Made by a program: the position numbers and the translations under genes
The notes under the pieces: model-generated
The model's database searches: none
Told to the model about the DNA's origin: nothing
The model's input: the letters and a program-made list of their open reading frames with translations, nothing else
Shown here: piece after piece, positions 8,394-18,500 of the stretch
Position numbering within the stretch: position 1 is the first letter of the stretch
Layout of the letters: every line of letters starts with the position of its first letter
Source of the DNA: an uncultured Collinsella sp.
GTDB taxonomy: Bacteria; Actinomycetota; Coriobacteriia; Coriobacteriales; Coriobacteriaceae
Direction: 5' to 3'
Assembly: GCA_958452935.1 (NCBI GenBank)
Contig: CAUDVX010000004.1
Coordinates: 1 to 64,000, forward strand
DNA length: 64,000 bases

Positions 8394-8438
8394 AAGGGGC
8401 GGGGATGCATGCGCATGTATCCCCGCCCCTTGTTTGTT
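8394..8438 (+). terminator. Terminator of the phosphatase pair
   Basis: AAGGGGCGGGGAT pairs with ATCCCCGCCCCTT (13 bp, 12-nt loop), followed by TGTTTGTT. Confidence 0.8.
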
Positions 8439-8475
8439 GAGCTATCGAGTCTTTGTGCTGGGCGCTTAGACTCTG

Positions 8476-9165
8476 TTAGAACCGTGCGATCTGGTGGGTG
8501 AGCAAGCCCGTCGGAACCTGCGGTGCGCCGCCGGCGACCTGCGCGGCGGGGAATAATGCGGCAACGGTAAAGTTGAACGGCTCCTTGCCGGTGTACGTTC
8601 CGGCGGCACGGGCCTCATCGGCCAGCAGCTGCGATGCCCCAGCCAGCGCGGCGGCATAGGCGGAGTCGTCTGCCGGCGTCGGCTCCGGTGCTTGGTCGAG
8701 CATGGCTCGGATGGCGGCAACGGCGTCCTCGCGCTTGACCTCCCACACACGGTGCGTAATGCCGGCGGGGTCAGTGACGGCATAGAGCGACGCGCCTTCT
8801 TTGGCGGCGCCGAGGATGATATCCATGACGGGCGAGGCTTCGTAGGCGAGCGACACGGGACGAGGCTGCACCTTGAGGTCGGCGATCGCGTGCGCAGCGG
8901 CGAGTGCGTCGACGTTCTCGGCGGCAGCCTCGTCGCTGCCCGTCAGCACGTTAACCGGGCAAATCGCAACGACACCCGTCACGCGACCCGGCTCGCCCGA
9001 GCATTCGTACACGTAATACGCCGCGCCTGGATCCTTGAGCATCAGGCCGTCGGCGATGGCGCCGCGCAGGGCGTCGTTGCCGCTCAGGATACCGCCCATC
9101 TGCGGCAGCGCTTCGAGTACGCGATCCTGAGCTGGGCGGATGCAGGGAAACGGAAGTGCTTTCAT
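8476..9165 (-). CDS. DUF1015-like protein
   Basis: A 229-residue soluble protein. The N-terminal FPCIRPAQDRV resembles the 'RAIRP' opening of DUF1015 proteins, which often sit near serA/serC in Coriobacteriia; here those genes are 3 kb away. SPVMDIILGAAKEGASLYAVTDPAGITHRVWEV resembles the DUF1015 strand-rich middle. It is shorter than typical DUF1015 proteins (around 400 residues), so it is a reduced or diverged member. Function unknown. It is followed at its 5' side by the M20 peptidase on the same strand (40-bp gap), a possible operon. Confidence 0.55.
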   Translation of the reverse strand: MKALPFPCIRPAQDRVLEALPQMGGILSGNDALRGAIADGLMLKDPGAAYYVYECSGEPGRVTGVVAICPVNVLTGSDEAAAENVDALAAAHAIADLKVQPRPVSLAYEASPVMDIILGAAKEGASLYAVTDPAGITHRVWEVKREDAVAAIRAMLDQAPEPTPADDSAYAAALAGASQLLADEARAAGTYTGKEPFNFTVAALFPAAQVAGGAPQVPTGLLTHQIARF

Positions 9166-9204
9166 GGACGGTCCTAACGTGCGAGTCGGTTTGTTCGCGG
9201 CTTA

Positions 9205-10425
9205 TTATGCCCCAACTTGGCCGCTCGCGTCCCAGAGCGTGTTGTCAGCGAGCGCGATGAGTACGTTCTGGCAGCGAACGATATCGGCGTGGGGCACATA
9301 CTCGTTGGGCTTGTGTGCGAGCGCGAGCGAGCCGGGGCCGTAGCTCGTGCAATTTCGGTTACCTGTCTTGCCGGCAATGACGGCAGTGTCGGTGTAGCCG
9401 GTAAAGAAGCCGACGGTCGTTTCCGCGTCCGTCACATCGTCTGCCGCGCGCTTGAGTGCAGCTAGAAGGGGAGAGCCTGGGTCGCGCTCGATGGCAGGGC
9501 GGTCGCCTGTCACGGTATAGCTTCCATGGCAGCCGGGAACCGCGGCCTCGGCACCGGCGATGGCCTGCTCTACCATGCGCGTCGCGGCGGCCGTATCAGT
9601 CGGCGGGGTCAGGCGCATATCGACCCAGACCTTGGCGTGGTCGGGCACGACATAGGGACGATAGCCGCCCTCAATCTGACCAAATGTGACAGTCGAAGGC
9701 CCCAGCTCATCATGCACGGGCAGCGCCGCGAACGCATGGCGCAGCGCGCAGACGACCTCGGACATGGCGGCGACGGCGTCTGCGCCCTTCCAAGGCTGGC
9801 TCGCGTGCGCCGTGACGCCTGTCATCTCGATCTCGAACCACGTGCGACCCTTGTGCGCCACCTGGATCTGTCCATCGGTGGGCTCGGTGTCCAGTACCCA
9901 TTCGCGCGAGCCGACCCAGCCGGCGTCGATGGCCGCCTCGGAGCCGCGCATAAAGTCCTCTTCGTCGACCGAGCAAATGAGCGAAAAGCCGCGGCGGGGC
10001 AGCGCGCCATTCGCCGCCACGCGCTCGAGCGTATGGACCAGTGCGGCAATGGCGCAGGCCAGGCCACCCTTCATATCGCAGGCGCCGCGGCCATAGAGTT
10101 TATCGTCACGCACGATTGCTCCGAGCGGCGGAATGACTGCGTCCCAGCCGTCGCCCAAGGTGACGGTATCCATGTGGCAGATGTAGACGAGCCGTGGCTC
10201 GTCGCTCAAACCGGGCACGGTGACCATGAGGTTGCGGCGTCCGGGGAGCACCTCGATCTCCTCGACCCGCATAGCATCGAGTGCCGGGTGGTTCAACCGT
10301 GCCAGCCGTTCCTCAACCAGCGCTTTGATATACCGCTCAATTTCATCCTCATACGCGCCTGGGTCTGAGCTGTCGATCCGCACAAGCTCCTGCGCGAGCC
10401 GCCAGGCAAAGTCCTTGTCAACCAT
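9205..10425 (-). CDS. M20-family metallopeptidase (ArgE/DapE/CPG2-like)
   Basis: A 406-residue protein. YICHMDTVTLGDGW (His and Asp ligands), LYGRGACDMKGGLAC (bridging Asp) and CSVDEEDFMRGS (catalytic Glu and metal Glu) are the metal-site motifs, with LDTEPTDGQIQVAHKG and the dimerisation domain GVTAHASQPWKGADA in order. The late TSYGPGSLALAHKPNEYV carries the last His ligand. It would be a cytosolic di-zinc amidase/deacylase. The ATG at 10425 has GTGAGG six bases upstream and is preferred to a GTG four codons earlier. Substrate unassigned. Confidence 0.9.
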   Translation of the reverse strand: MVDKDFAWRLAQELVRIDSSDPGAYEDEIERYIKALVEERLARLNHPALDAMRVEEIEVLPGRRNLMVTVPGLSDEPRLVYICHMDTVTLGDGWDAVIPPLGAIVRDDKLYGRGACDMKGGLACAIAALVHTLERVAANGALPRRGFSLICSVDEEDFMRGSEAAIDAGWVGSREWVLDTEPTDGQIQVAHKGRTWFEIEMTGVTAHASQPWKGADAVAAMSEVVCALRHAFAALPVHDELGPSTVTFGQIEGGYRPYVVPDHAKVWVDMRLTPPTDTAAATRMVEQAIAGAEAAVPGCHGSYTVTGDRPAIERDPGSPLLAALKRAADDVTDAETTVGFFTGYTDTAVIAGKTGNRNCTSYGPGSLALAHKPNEYVPHADIVRCQNVLIALADNTLWDASGQVGA

Positions 10426-10579
10426 ATGCAACCTCACAATCAGTTTGTTTTCAAAACCGATTGTAAGCCTCCCGAGAGATCCGTGACGTGCGCGTAGCAG
10501 TATTTACCGTTCGCAGGCCGAGCGGGCTCGTTTGCCGTCCTCGCGGGCTCGCAAACGACGTAGCGGGTACGTACCCTTC

Positions 10580-11629
10580 ATGGACGACATGCTGTGCGAC
10601 ATATCTGCCTTTCGGTATCACCGGATACCTCCACAGGTTTTGGCAATAATGCCGGACCTGCCCGATTCTGTGGACGATTCACGCAGGGAGCGTCTTTGTG
10701 AGCATCCGCTCGTCAAGCATTTCCTGGGCACCCCATTACACGTGTTGGCGCAGGGCAGCTGCGGACGTAAGGGCGATCGCATTGTCAGGCATGTTTGGAA
10801 CGGGGAGAGGCCGTTTGGCTCCGTGCGGCAGACAGAGTTTGGCCTCGATGTTGCGTCCCCACTCTTTACCCTGCTGACCCTGGCTTCCTCGGTTTCAAAC
10901 GAGCGTTTAATCATGTGCATGTATGAGATGTGCGGCACCTTTGCCGTGTGCAAGATTGCGTCTCAGATAAAGTCGGCACTTGTGCAGGCATATGGGGGCC
11001 AGTGGGGTGACGCACGGTCGGGCTGGGAAAACGTAAAGGATACCTCGGGGAATCCAACAGACTTGTGGAAACGACCGCCCTTGATCGAGCTCTCTGAGCT
11101 TGCAGAGTTCGTCGATAAGATCCGGGGGCTCCGCGGCGCCAAATCGTTCATACGAGCCGCGAAATGCATTACGGGGATGGCAGCATCGCCGCTCGAGGTC
11201 CAGGCTTCGATGCTGTTTGGCCTTACGAGGCTGCGCGGCGGCGAAGGGCTGTACCTCACCAATAACGTTGAGATTCGTATGACGCGCAGCGCCCGCCTGA
11301 TTTCGGGTCTTGATAGGCGCTATGCCGATATCCTGCTGGCAAATAAGGACGGCAGCCGAGAGTGTCTGGTTGAATGCCAAGGTAAAGCCATTCACGGATC
11401 CATAGAATCCAAGATTTCGGACTCCGATCGAACGACTGCCCTGCAAGCGATGGGATATCCCGTCGTTCTGATGACTTATGGTCAGCTGGCCGACTCCGAT
11501 GCCTTCCGCGTGGTGATGGAGCTCATCATGTCCTATCTCGATGTGCCGCTGAAAGACAAGACGCCGCGGCAGCAGGAGCTCGAACGGCGGCTTCGTGAGG
11601 AGATTTTTATCAATTGGGCGGAAATGTAG
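10580..11629 (+). CDS. Conserved hypothetical protein with PD-(D/E)XK-like C-terminal core
   Basis: About 349 residues from the ATG at 10580; an upstream TTG is possible and no clear ribosome site decides. SFIRAAKCITGMAASPLEVQ parallels the SP-x-E segment of the protein at 1138-2328. RECLVECQGKAIHG followed by SDRTTALQAMGYPVVLMTY looks like the E-x-Q/K and D-R...G-x-x-V end of a PD-(D/E)XK core. The first 180 residues are unlike anything I recognise. It stands alone. Function unknown; it is a diverged paralogue of the left-hand gene. Confidence 0.6.
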   Translation: MDDMLCDISAFRYHRIPPQVLAIMPDLPDSVDDSRRERLCEHPLVKHFLGTPLHVLAQGSCGRKGDRIVRHVWNGERPFGSVRQTEFGLDVASPLFTLLTLASSVSNERLIMCMYEMCGTFAVCKIASQIKSALVQAYGGQWGDARSGWENVKDTSGNPTDLWKRPPLIELSELAEFVDKIRGLRGAKSFIRAAKCITGMAASPLEVQASMLFGLTRLRGGEGLYLTNNVEIRMTRSARLISGLDRRYADILLANKDGSRECLVECQGKAIHGSIESKISDSDRTTALQAMGYPVVLMTYGQLADSDAFRVVMELIMSYLDVPLKDKTPRQQELERRLREEIFINWAEM

Positions 11630-11977
11630 TCGCGCGGGTGGAAAACGGTCGCGTGAACTAGAGTTTTGGTCGCAAAAAGCTTCAATTTTGCCTTGGAGGG
11701 GTCTTAAAAATGCCATCTAGAATAAGTTGTTTCGGAAAATAGACAGTCAACTTACATTCGGCACATAGAGATCGATTTTTACCTACTAAAGTCCCTGATA
11801 AAGCTGTTTATCAAAGCGGGTGCGCTGAGTGATTTGGGTCTTACCGTCGATTATCCGAAAAAACTTGTTCTGGGTATCATTTTGAAGCCGTCCGGAGTAA
11901 CGAAATCGGCCCCCCGTTTCGTGAAAACGGGGGGCCGAATGGGCTTCGTGGCCTGTCTGACAGGCTTGGCGCCGCCG
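11630..11977. other. Convergent intergenic region
   Basis: About 350 bp between the convergent hypothetical gene and serA. It is AT-rich on its left half with no coding frame, and holds the serA terminator on the right. Confidence 0.5.
11906..11938 (-). terminator. Terminator of serC-serA
   Basis: TCGGCCCCCCGTTT pairs perfectly with AAACGGGGGGCCGA (14 bp, 5-nt loop), with a short T-rich flank on the minus-strand 3' side. Confidence 0.8.
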
Positions 11978-13141
11978 CTATTTAATCACGCGCACGCGAT
12001 ACATCGACGGAATCTGCTTAAGCGCCTCGATCGTGCTGCTGTTCAGGTGCTCGTCGGTGTCGAACATGGTGTAGGCGTTCTCGCCGGCGGACTCGTTGGT
12101 CATGCGCTGCACGTTGGCGTTGTCCTTGGCCAGGATGGCTGTGATCTGGCCGATCATGTTGGGCACGTTGGCATGCAGGCAGGCGATGCGGCTCGCGGCG
12201 CGCGCCTTGCCCATGCTGCAGGCAGGGTAGTTGACGCTGTGCGCGATATTGCCGTTCTCCAGGTAATCCTTGAGCTCGCTGATGGCCATGTCGGCGCAGT
12301 TGGCCTCGGCCTCGCCGGTGCCGGCGCCCGAGTGCGTGGTGATAAACGTGTTGGGCATCTTGACGGTCTTAGGCGTGGCAAAGTCGCAGCTAAACCAGCT
12401 TAGCTTGCCCTCGCGCAGGGCGGCGTCGACGGCGTCTTCGTCAATGATGGTCTCGCGTGCGTAGTTGATGAGCACAGCACCCGGGGCGAGCAGGTTGATC
12501 TGCTCGGTGCTGATCATGCCGATGGTGTCTGCCTTGCTGGGCACGTGCACGGTGAGGTAGTCGCAGCCGCGGCAGAGGTCCTCGAGCGTGCCCACACGCT
12601 GCACCTCGCGGCTCAGCACCCACGCGTGCTCGACGGAAATGAACGGATCATAGCCGTAGACATCCATGCCCAGATCGACGCAGGCGTTGGCGACCTTGGA
12701 GCCCACGTTGCCCAGACCGATAACACCGATGCGCTTGCCCTTGAGCTCGCGGCCCACAAAGGCCTTCTTGGCCTTCTCGGCGTCGACCTGAATTTCGGGA
12801 TCGTCGGCGTTGTCGCGCACCCAGTTCATCGACTGCACCACGCCGCGGCTCGAGAGCACCAGCATGCCCAGGACGAGCTCCTTGACGGCGTTGCTGTTGG
12901 CGCCGGGGGAGTTAAAGACGACGACGCCCTTCTTGGCGTACTCCTCGACGGGGATGTTGTTGACGCCGGCGCCACAGCGGGCGATAGCGCGGATGCCCTC
13001 GGGCAGCTCGTAGCCGTGCAGGTCGGTGGAGCGCATCAGGATGGCGTCGGCCTCCTCGGCGGTGCCCACAAATTCGTAGCCCTCGCCAAACTCGACTTTG
13101 CCGTCTTTAGTGATGTCGTCGATGGTCTTAATCTTACGCAT
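11978..13141 (-). CDS. serA: D-3-phosphoglycerate dehydrogenase
   Basis: A 387-residue NAD-dependent dehydrogenase that oxidises 3-phosphoglycerate, the first step of serine synthesis. ARCGAGVNNIP is the substrate-side motif. KRIGVIGLGNVGSKVANAC is the Rossmann glycine loop, with HVPSKADTIGMI and an Arg/Glu/His catalytic set further on (TTHSGAGTGEAE contains the His). The C-terminal 75 residues form an ACT domain (MIGQITAILAKDNANVQRM), the likely serine-feedback site. It starts with AAGGAG seven bases upstream. It lies 72 bp after serC on the same strand. Confidence 0.93.
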   Translation of the reverse strand: MRKIKTIDDITKDGKVEFGEGYEFVGTAEEADAILMRSTDLHGYELPEGIRAIARCGAGVNNIPVEEYAKKGVVVFNSPGANSNAVKELVLGMLVLSSRGVVQSMNWVRDNADDPEIQVDAEKAKKAFVGRELKGKRIGVIGLGNVGSKVANACVDLGMDVYGYDPFISVEHAWVLSREVQRVGTLEDLCRGCDYLTVHVPSKADTIGMISTEQINLLAPGAVLINYARETIIDEDAVDAALREGKLSWFSCDFATPKTVKMPNTFITTHSGAGTGEAEANCADMAISELKDYLENGNIAHSVNYPACSMGKARAASRIACLHANVPNMIGQITAILAKDNANVQRMTNESAGENAYTMFDTDEHLNSSTIEALKQIPSMYRVRVIK

Positions 13142-13213
13142 GGAAAAACTCCTTAGCAGGTTTTGATCTAAACAGGGTGGTCTGAGGTGGCTGGTCGGCC
13201 CGCGGGTTGCGGG

Positions 13214-14338
13214 CTAGTTAGATCGCGGACCCAAACTATGCTGCGCTTCGAAGTCCTTCATGTAGGAAGCCAGTGCCCGCACGTCTTCCATGGTCACGGC
13301 GTTGTAAACGCTGGCGCGCATGCCGCCCACCAGGCGATGGCCCTTGACGTTTTGAATCTGGTGCTCGGCCGCGCCTGCGACAAAGGCCGCGTCGAGTTCG
13401 GCGTCGCCGGTGCGGAAGGTGACGTTGGCAATGGAGCGGCTGTCGGCCTGCGTGGTGCCATGGAACAGCTCGCTGTGCTCGAGCAGGTCGTAGAGCAGGT
13501 TGGCCTTGGCCCAGTTGCGCTCGGCCATGGCGGCAAGTCCGCCGGTCTCCTCGACCCAATGGAACACCTTGCCGCACACGTAGATGCCAAAGGTGTTGGG
13601 CGTGTTGAGCATGGATTCCTTGGCGGCCTGGGTCTTAAGGTCCAGGTACTGCGGCGTCTGCGCAAAGGCGGGGCCATCTGCGATGAGGTCGTCGCGCACG
13701 ATGACCACGGTCACGCCCGCGGCGCCGGCGTTTTTCTGCGCGCCGGCGTAAATGAGCCCGTAGCGTTCGACGTCGAGCGGCTGCGACAAAAAGCAGCTCG
13801 AGACATCGGCGACCAGCGGCACGCCGCCGCAATCGGGCAGCCTGTGGAACATGGTGCCAAAGATGGTGTTGTTCTGGCAGATGTAGACGTAGTCGAGCCC
13901 GTCGCCCGCGGCCTCGGTGGCAATGCGCGCGTTGATGTCGGCCATGCCGGGGATGCGGTCGAAATTGGTGTCCTCGGAGCTCGCGAGCAGCACGGCCCCG
14001 CCGTACTTGGCGGCTTCTTTGTATGCCTTGTTGGCAAAGTTGCCGGTCACGATGTAGCCGGCGCGGCCGCGGCGCATGAGGTTCATGGGGATGCCCGCAA
14101 ACTGCAACGTGGCGCCGCCCTGCAAAAACAGGACACGGTAGTTGTCGGGGATGCTCAGCAGGCGGCGCAGGGTTGCCTCGGCGTCATCGATGATCTGCTG
14201 GTACATGCTAGATCGATGGCTCATCTCGAGCACGGACATGCCGCAACCGCGGTAGTCCATCATCTCGTCGGCGATCTCGGCGAGCACGCTTGTGGGCAGT
14301 GCAGCCGGGCCAGCTGAGAAGTTGTGCACACGTGCCAT
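13214..14338 (-). CDS. serC: Phosphoserine aminotransferase
   Basis: A 374-residue class-V PLP aminotransferase. NFSAGPAALPTSVL is the characteristic SerC N-terminus, followed by MDYRGCGMSVLEMSHRS and FLQGGATLQFAGIPMNL. AGAQKNAGAAG around residue 202 contains the PLP-binding lysine. It converts 3-phosphohydroxypyruvate plus glutamate to phosphoserine, directly using the product of SerA encoded next on the strand. Both genes likely form an operon transcribed from upstream of 14338. No serB is seen in the window. Confidence 0.93.
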   Translation of the reverse strand: MARVHNFSAGPAALPTSVLAEIADEMMDYRGCGMSVLEMSHRSSMYQQIIDDAEATLRRLLSIPDNYRVLFLQGGATLQFAGIPMNLMRRGRAGYIVTGNFANKAYKEAAKYGGAVLLASSEDTNFDRIPGMADINARIATEAAGDGLDYVYICQNNTIFGTMFHRLPDCGGVPLVADVSSCFLSQPLDVERYGLIYAGAQKNAGAAGVTVVIVRDDLIADGPAFAQTPQYLDLKTQAAKESMLNTPNTFGIYVCGKVFHWVEETGGLAAMAERNWAKANLLYDLLEHSELFHGTTQADSRSIANVTFRTGDAELDAAFVAGAAEHQIQNVKGHRLVGGMRASVYNAVTMEDVRALASYMKDFEAQHSLGPRSN

Positions 14339-14467
14339 CTTCTAGTTCCCCCTCGTAGTCGTTTGAACGTTCGGGATACTTTAGCACAGTGGAGCGCCAG
14401 GCGCGACCGCATCACGGTAAAACTCGACTGCGCCGCTATGATTTACAGGATGGTTACATGGGGGAGG

Positions 14468-14818
14468 CTACTTGAGTAGTTTGAATCTACTCAAAGGGTT
14501 CTTTCGATGGTCCTCGATTGCCAGGATGCTGATGTTTCGCTGCTCAACATCCACGTGGTAGTACACGTCGTAGTGCGCGCAAAAGAAGACCCTGCAGTCA
14601 ATGGGCGGAAAGGCCGCCTGATAGTAGGGGCTGTATTCTTCTCCAAAATAAGGATGCTCGGCTAGAAAGTCGATGAGGTTGCCGATTCTGGCGTAGACTC
14701 GTTTCGAAGGAATCTCGGCATAGGCATAGAGTGCCTCGTCAGTCATGACAACATCAAAAGGCTCATCAAGTTCGTCGAGCTCTGAGTAGAACTCGACGTC
14801 TGCGTTATCCAATTTCAT
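14468..14818 (-). CDS. RelE/ParE-family type II toxin
   Basis: A 116-residue protein from the ATG at 14818, which overlaps the end of the upstream antitoxin frame by 14 bp, as in coupled toxin-antitoxin pairs. FDVVMTDEALYAYAEIPSKRV is the N-terminal strand and helix. CRVFFCAHYDVYYHV and ISILAIEDHRKNPL form the central and C-terminal strands of a RelE/ParE fold. Whether it inhibits translation or gyrase cannot be told. Its antitoxin has lost its N-terminal part, so regulation of this locus is probably broken. Confidence 0.75.
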   Translation of the reverse strand: MKLDNADVEFYSELDELDEPFDVVMTDEALYAYAEIPSKRVYARIGNLIDFLAEHPYFGEEYSPYYQAAFPPIDCRVFFCAHYDVYYHVDVEQRNISILAIEDHRKNPLSRFKLLK

Positions 14819-15035
14819 GGCGAGCTGCCCTGATGCGATCTGCATCTGCCTTGGCCTGTTTCCAAGGCCGCACGCGACCGTTCACTAAGTCGTCGTAGCC
14901 ACGCGTGATGGCTCGCTGGATGCGTTCTTCGCGCTCCTGAATGGCGGTTAGTGCGCTCGTCTGCTCGTCATAGGCCTCGGCATCCATGACGACAAGCGAT
15001 GCCGACCCGTTTTTGGTTAGGTAGACGGGCTGCAC
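14805..15035 (-). pseudogene. 5'-truncated Phd/YefM-type antitoxin
   Basis: VQPVYLTKNGSASLVVMDAE is a clear Phd/YefM segment, followed by a helical toxin-binding tail (ITRGYDDLVNGRVRPWKQAK). The normal first 20-30 residues, which bind DNA, are missing. Upstream in frame is sequence that is only the antisense of a DUF4268 fragment, and no good start codon lies near the junction at about 15036. The open frame continues by chance. This looks like a recombination scar, so the toxin may be unregulated, inactive or partnered elsewhere. Confidence 0.6.
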
Positions 15036-15290
15036 GGCCGCATTGGCATTGAGTTCTACGTGCCCGACGACAAGGAAATCGGCCACAAGGCTATCGACAA
15101 TGCCGTTCTGTTCGAGGAACGCCTCGGCCTTTCCGCCACGCCCTTCGACGCCAAGAAGGCGTCGGGCCTTCGCTTCTACAAGGACGGCTGCAAGATCAAG
15201 GACAACGAGGCCGCTTGGCCCGGCTTCATCGACCAACAACTTGAATGGGCACCCACTATGAGGCGGGTCATCGGCGAGCTGGGGCTTTAG
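15036..15290 (+). pseudogene. DUF4268 C-terminal fragment
   Basis: RIGIEFYVPDDKEIGHKAID, then LFEERLGL and FYKDGCKIKD, resemble the end of DUF4268, a domain found at the C-terminus of nuclease-like/DUF4357-type proteins. Only the last 80 or so residues remain. A TAG stop lies just upstream in frame (15018) and the sequence there belongs to the antitoxin. It is a gene remnant joined to the antitoxin. Confidence 0.55.
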
Positions 15291-15293
15291 CCG

Positions 15294-15527
15294 CTACCCG
15301 CGTCCCATGCCGAAGATGTTCGCATCGCCATTTGCGCCGGTTCCAGGCGTCTTTGGCACAGCCGAGGGTGCCTTCATTTGCGGTTCTTCTTCCGCTGGTG
15401 CGTCTACCGGCTCACCAAGCGCCAGGAAGTTCTTAGTCACGGCGAACAGGCACTCGTCGGGGGCATCAAGCCTTCGATTTTTACGGTCACAGCCTAATAC
15501 TGACCGCTCGCATTTGTTGCTCAACAA
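15294..15527 (-). pseudogene. Possible C-terminal remnant of an unknown protein
   Basis: A 77-codon frame with reasonable codon use: LDAPDECLFAVTKNFLALGE, then a Pro/Ala-rich tail ending GDANIFGMGRG. Its only start is a TTG inside the 42-bp palindrome with no ribosome site. It looks like the tail of a truncated gene. I do not recognise the family. Confidence 0.3.
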
Positions 15528-15542
15528 ATGCGAGCGGTCAGT
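15499..15542. repeat. Perfect 42-bp palindrome upstream of the helicase
   Basis: CTGACCGCTCGCATTTGTTG and its exact complement meet around a 2-nt centre, with one further A-T pair outside. It is 40 bp upstream of the helicase start. It could be a recombination-prone cruciform, a protein-binding site or a hairpin at a rearrangement boundary. It lacks a T run on the plus strand. Confidence 0.75.
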
Positions 15543-15581
15543 GGGCTAAGTTGAAGCAGTATTTGGTTGGAGGAGGAGATA

Positions 15582-18500
15582 ATGGCAGAGCGCTATAACG
15601 GTAATGGGTTTGCCCTTGGTAATAGAATCGACGAGCTTTTGGAGGGCTGTTCGCAACCATCCATCTATGCTTTTTGCGGACTGACCTCTCGTCTTGCCAA
15701 AACCCTGGCATGCAATGAGTATTCAATCCCCGGCGTCGTTGCTGACGAATCAGCCCCGTTCTTTTCTCCGTCCGAATTTGCTCGGCAAAAGAGGACGGCC
15801 GTGGCTCAGATTCTTTCGGCGGATGGTCCAGTTTTGATGTTGTTTGAGCAGCTTCTAGAGCTGCGCGGGACGATTAACGAGCTGTTCGATGGCAAGATCG
15901 TTGTCGTGCGGAACAACCTGTTCCTTGATGGTGAGGGCGTTCCTTCTCCCGTTGACCCGGATCTGCTCAATGACTTTGAGTCATCTTTTGACGATATGAC
16001 ACCCGATACAACGGGACTTTCTAAGTACTACGCCAAGTCGCTAAGGGTTGGAAGTGCACATCTTGTAACGCCGATCATTCCGGATGAGTTTTCTGAGTGG
16101 GAAGTTATCGATCTGTTTGACCGTGTTTCTTTTGCACTGGGTGATGCTTCGGCAATTTCTGGGGGCGTCGTCCCTGTTTCGTCGGCTGCGTTTTTGGAAT
16201 ACCGTCTGGGCTTGCTAGATGGCACGGCTGGTCCTGCCTGTGTTTTGGTGAACGCTCGGGAACTTGAGAGTTATAGGTCCGCTCTGGAGGCGGTCGCTTC
16301 TGTTACCCATGTGCTGGGTCTATCCGTTTCCTTTGTGGCACAGCAAGACCAAGAGGAAAAGGTCGAGGAGTCGGGCCGCCTGCTTTCGGTGCTTCAGCAT
16401 TACTGGGGCAAGGACGCCTCGTTTAGGAATCTTCGTTTTTACAAGAATCCCGACTTTGACAACGAGATGGAAACGGTGTCTCAGGGTGCTATCTCTGAGT
16501 TTGTCGTAAAGCAGGCCGAGGCTGCCCATGCGGGCTCCGTCGATTACAGGAATGTGTTTGTAACGGCGCCCACGGGTGCGGGCAAGTCCATTCTGTTCCA
16601 GATTCCGGCGCTGTATCTTGCTCGGAAATATCAGCTGGTCACGCTGGTTATTGAGCCGCTGAAGGCCCTAATGATCGACCAGGTCGCTAACTTGCGGAAA
16701 CGTGGCGTTAAGAATGTCGTTGCCATTAACTCGGACATTCCCTATGGCGAGCGTCTTGAATCCCTCGACCGCGTTAAAAGCGGCGAGGCCTCCATCATCT
16801 ACCTGTCTCCGGAACTCTTGCTGGAGTCCTCGATCCAGGCAATTCTCAACGGCCGCGAGCTCGGTCTTGTCGTCATTGACGAGGTCCATACCGTTACCTC
16901 TTGGGGTAAAGATTTCCGCCCGGACTACTGGTATCTGGGACCGTATCTGTCTAAGCTCCGCAAAAACGGTATGAGCTTTCCGATCTTCTGCCTTACCGCC
17001 ACGGCTGTCTACGGCGGGCGCGATGATGTCGTTTCGCATACGGTTGCCGACCTGGAGCTTGGCAACTGCAAGACGTTCCTGGGCAACCCTCGTCGTAACG
17101 ATATCTCTTTCGACATTGTCTGGAGAAGCAAAAGCGAGCTGCCCGGTCCCATCGAAGAGGTAAAAACCGACCTCGCCGAGCAGTGGATTGATAAGGCCGT
17201 GCGCGACAACCGCCATGCCATTGTCTATTGCCCATATCAGAGCCATGTCAATGCGATCATCGATCAACGCAGCGTTTCTAATTCCAAGGTCTTGGGCTAT
17301 CACGGCGGCAAAGATGCCGCGTACAAGAAGATTGTTCAAGACGCGTTTGCGTCGGGCAGCTGCAGGGTGCTTGTGAGCACCAAGGCGTTTGGCATGGGCA
17401 TCGATATCGATGACATCGATGCCGTGTACCACTACGCCCCGACGGGCAATCTGTCCGACTATATTCAGGAAATTGGTCGTGGCGGTCGCAAGCGCGGCTT
17501 GGGGGCCAAGGCCTGCATCGACTTCTTTATGCAGGACGTTCGCTATTCCGAGACGCTGTATGCGTTATCGAAGTTTAGCCAGTGGCAGCTCAAAGAGATT
17601 ATGGCCAAGCTGTACGAGGTCTATGCTTCTGCGCCGCAAAAAGACCGCAGCCAGAACTTCCTGGTATCGCCCAATACGTTCTCCTATCTGTTTACGAACG
17701 AGAAGGATGAGGACCGTAAGACCAATCGCGTTAAATCGGCCCTGATGATGATCTCGCGCGACCTTGAGGATAAGTTCAACTTCCCGGTTATCGTCGTTCG
17801 CCCCAAGGTGTCGTATACCAAGCAGTTTGTTTGCATTGAGCAGGCTGCCGAACGTAGCTTTACTGCGTCCTACGGTAAGTATTTGCGAAAGATTAGCGAG
17901 GCCCATACACGTTACGAGAATCGCGCGGGACAGCATGCCGTCAAGATCTCGGACATGGGTGCAATCTATGAGCTCAACGTTGGTGACATGTGGGCCAACG
18001 AGTTTAGCGACCTGACCTTTGCCGATTTTAAGCGCCAGCTGTTCACGGGCAAGATTTGTTCGCCGACGGGGGAGCCCGCGCTTTCGAACCGCCTGGCGCT
18101 CGACATTAATTACTCCATGCCGTTTGATGAGGCGACGTCGACGCTGTCTGCATTTGCCGAGGCGCTGCACAAGACGTTTATGGGCTTAGCGCGTGAGGGC
18201 GATTTTTCGGAGAAGGAGTTTACGAAAGAGCTTACCCATCAGCTTGAGGGGACGTCTCTGGAGGTTAAGAAGCCGTCTGCGCTGTTGAATGCGTTTGTCC
18301 GCCCGGTCGATAGTGGCGGGCACTTTGGATCCGACCGGTCCTTTAAGTGCATCAAACGATTCAATAGGTCTTCGAGGAATACCTATAGCCGCGCGCAGGA
18401 TGTTCGCTATGGCGTAATCGGGCGCGAGCTTCAGGCGGCCATGAGCAATCTGACCCAGACGCTTGGAAGGTTGCAGCCTCCCGAGGGTAGCAAGCATTGT

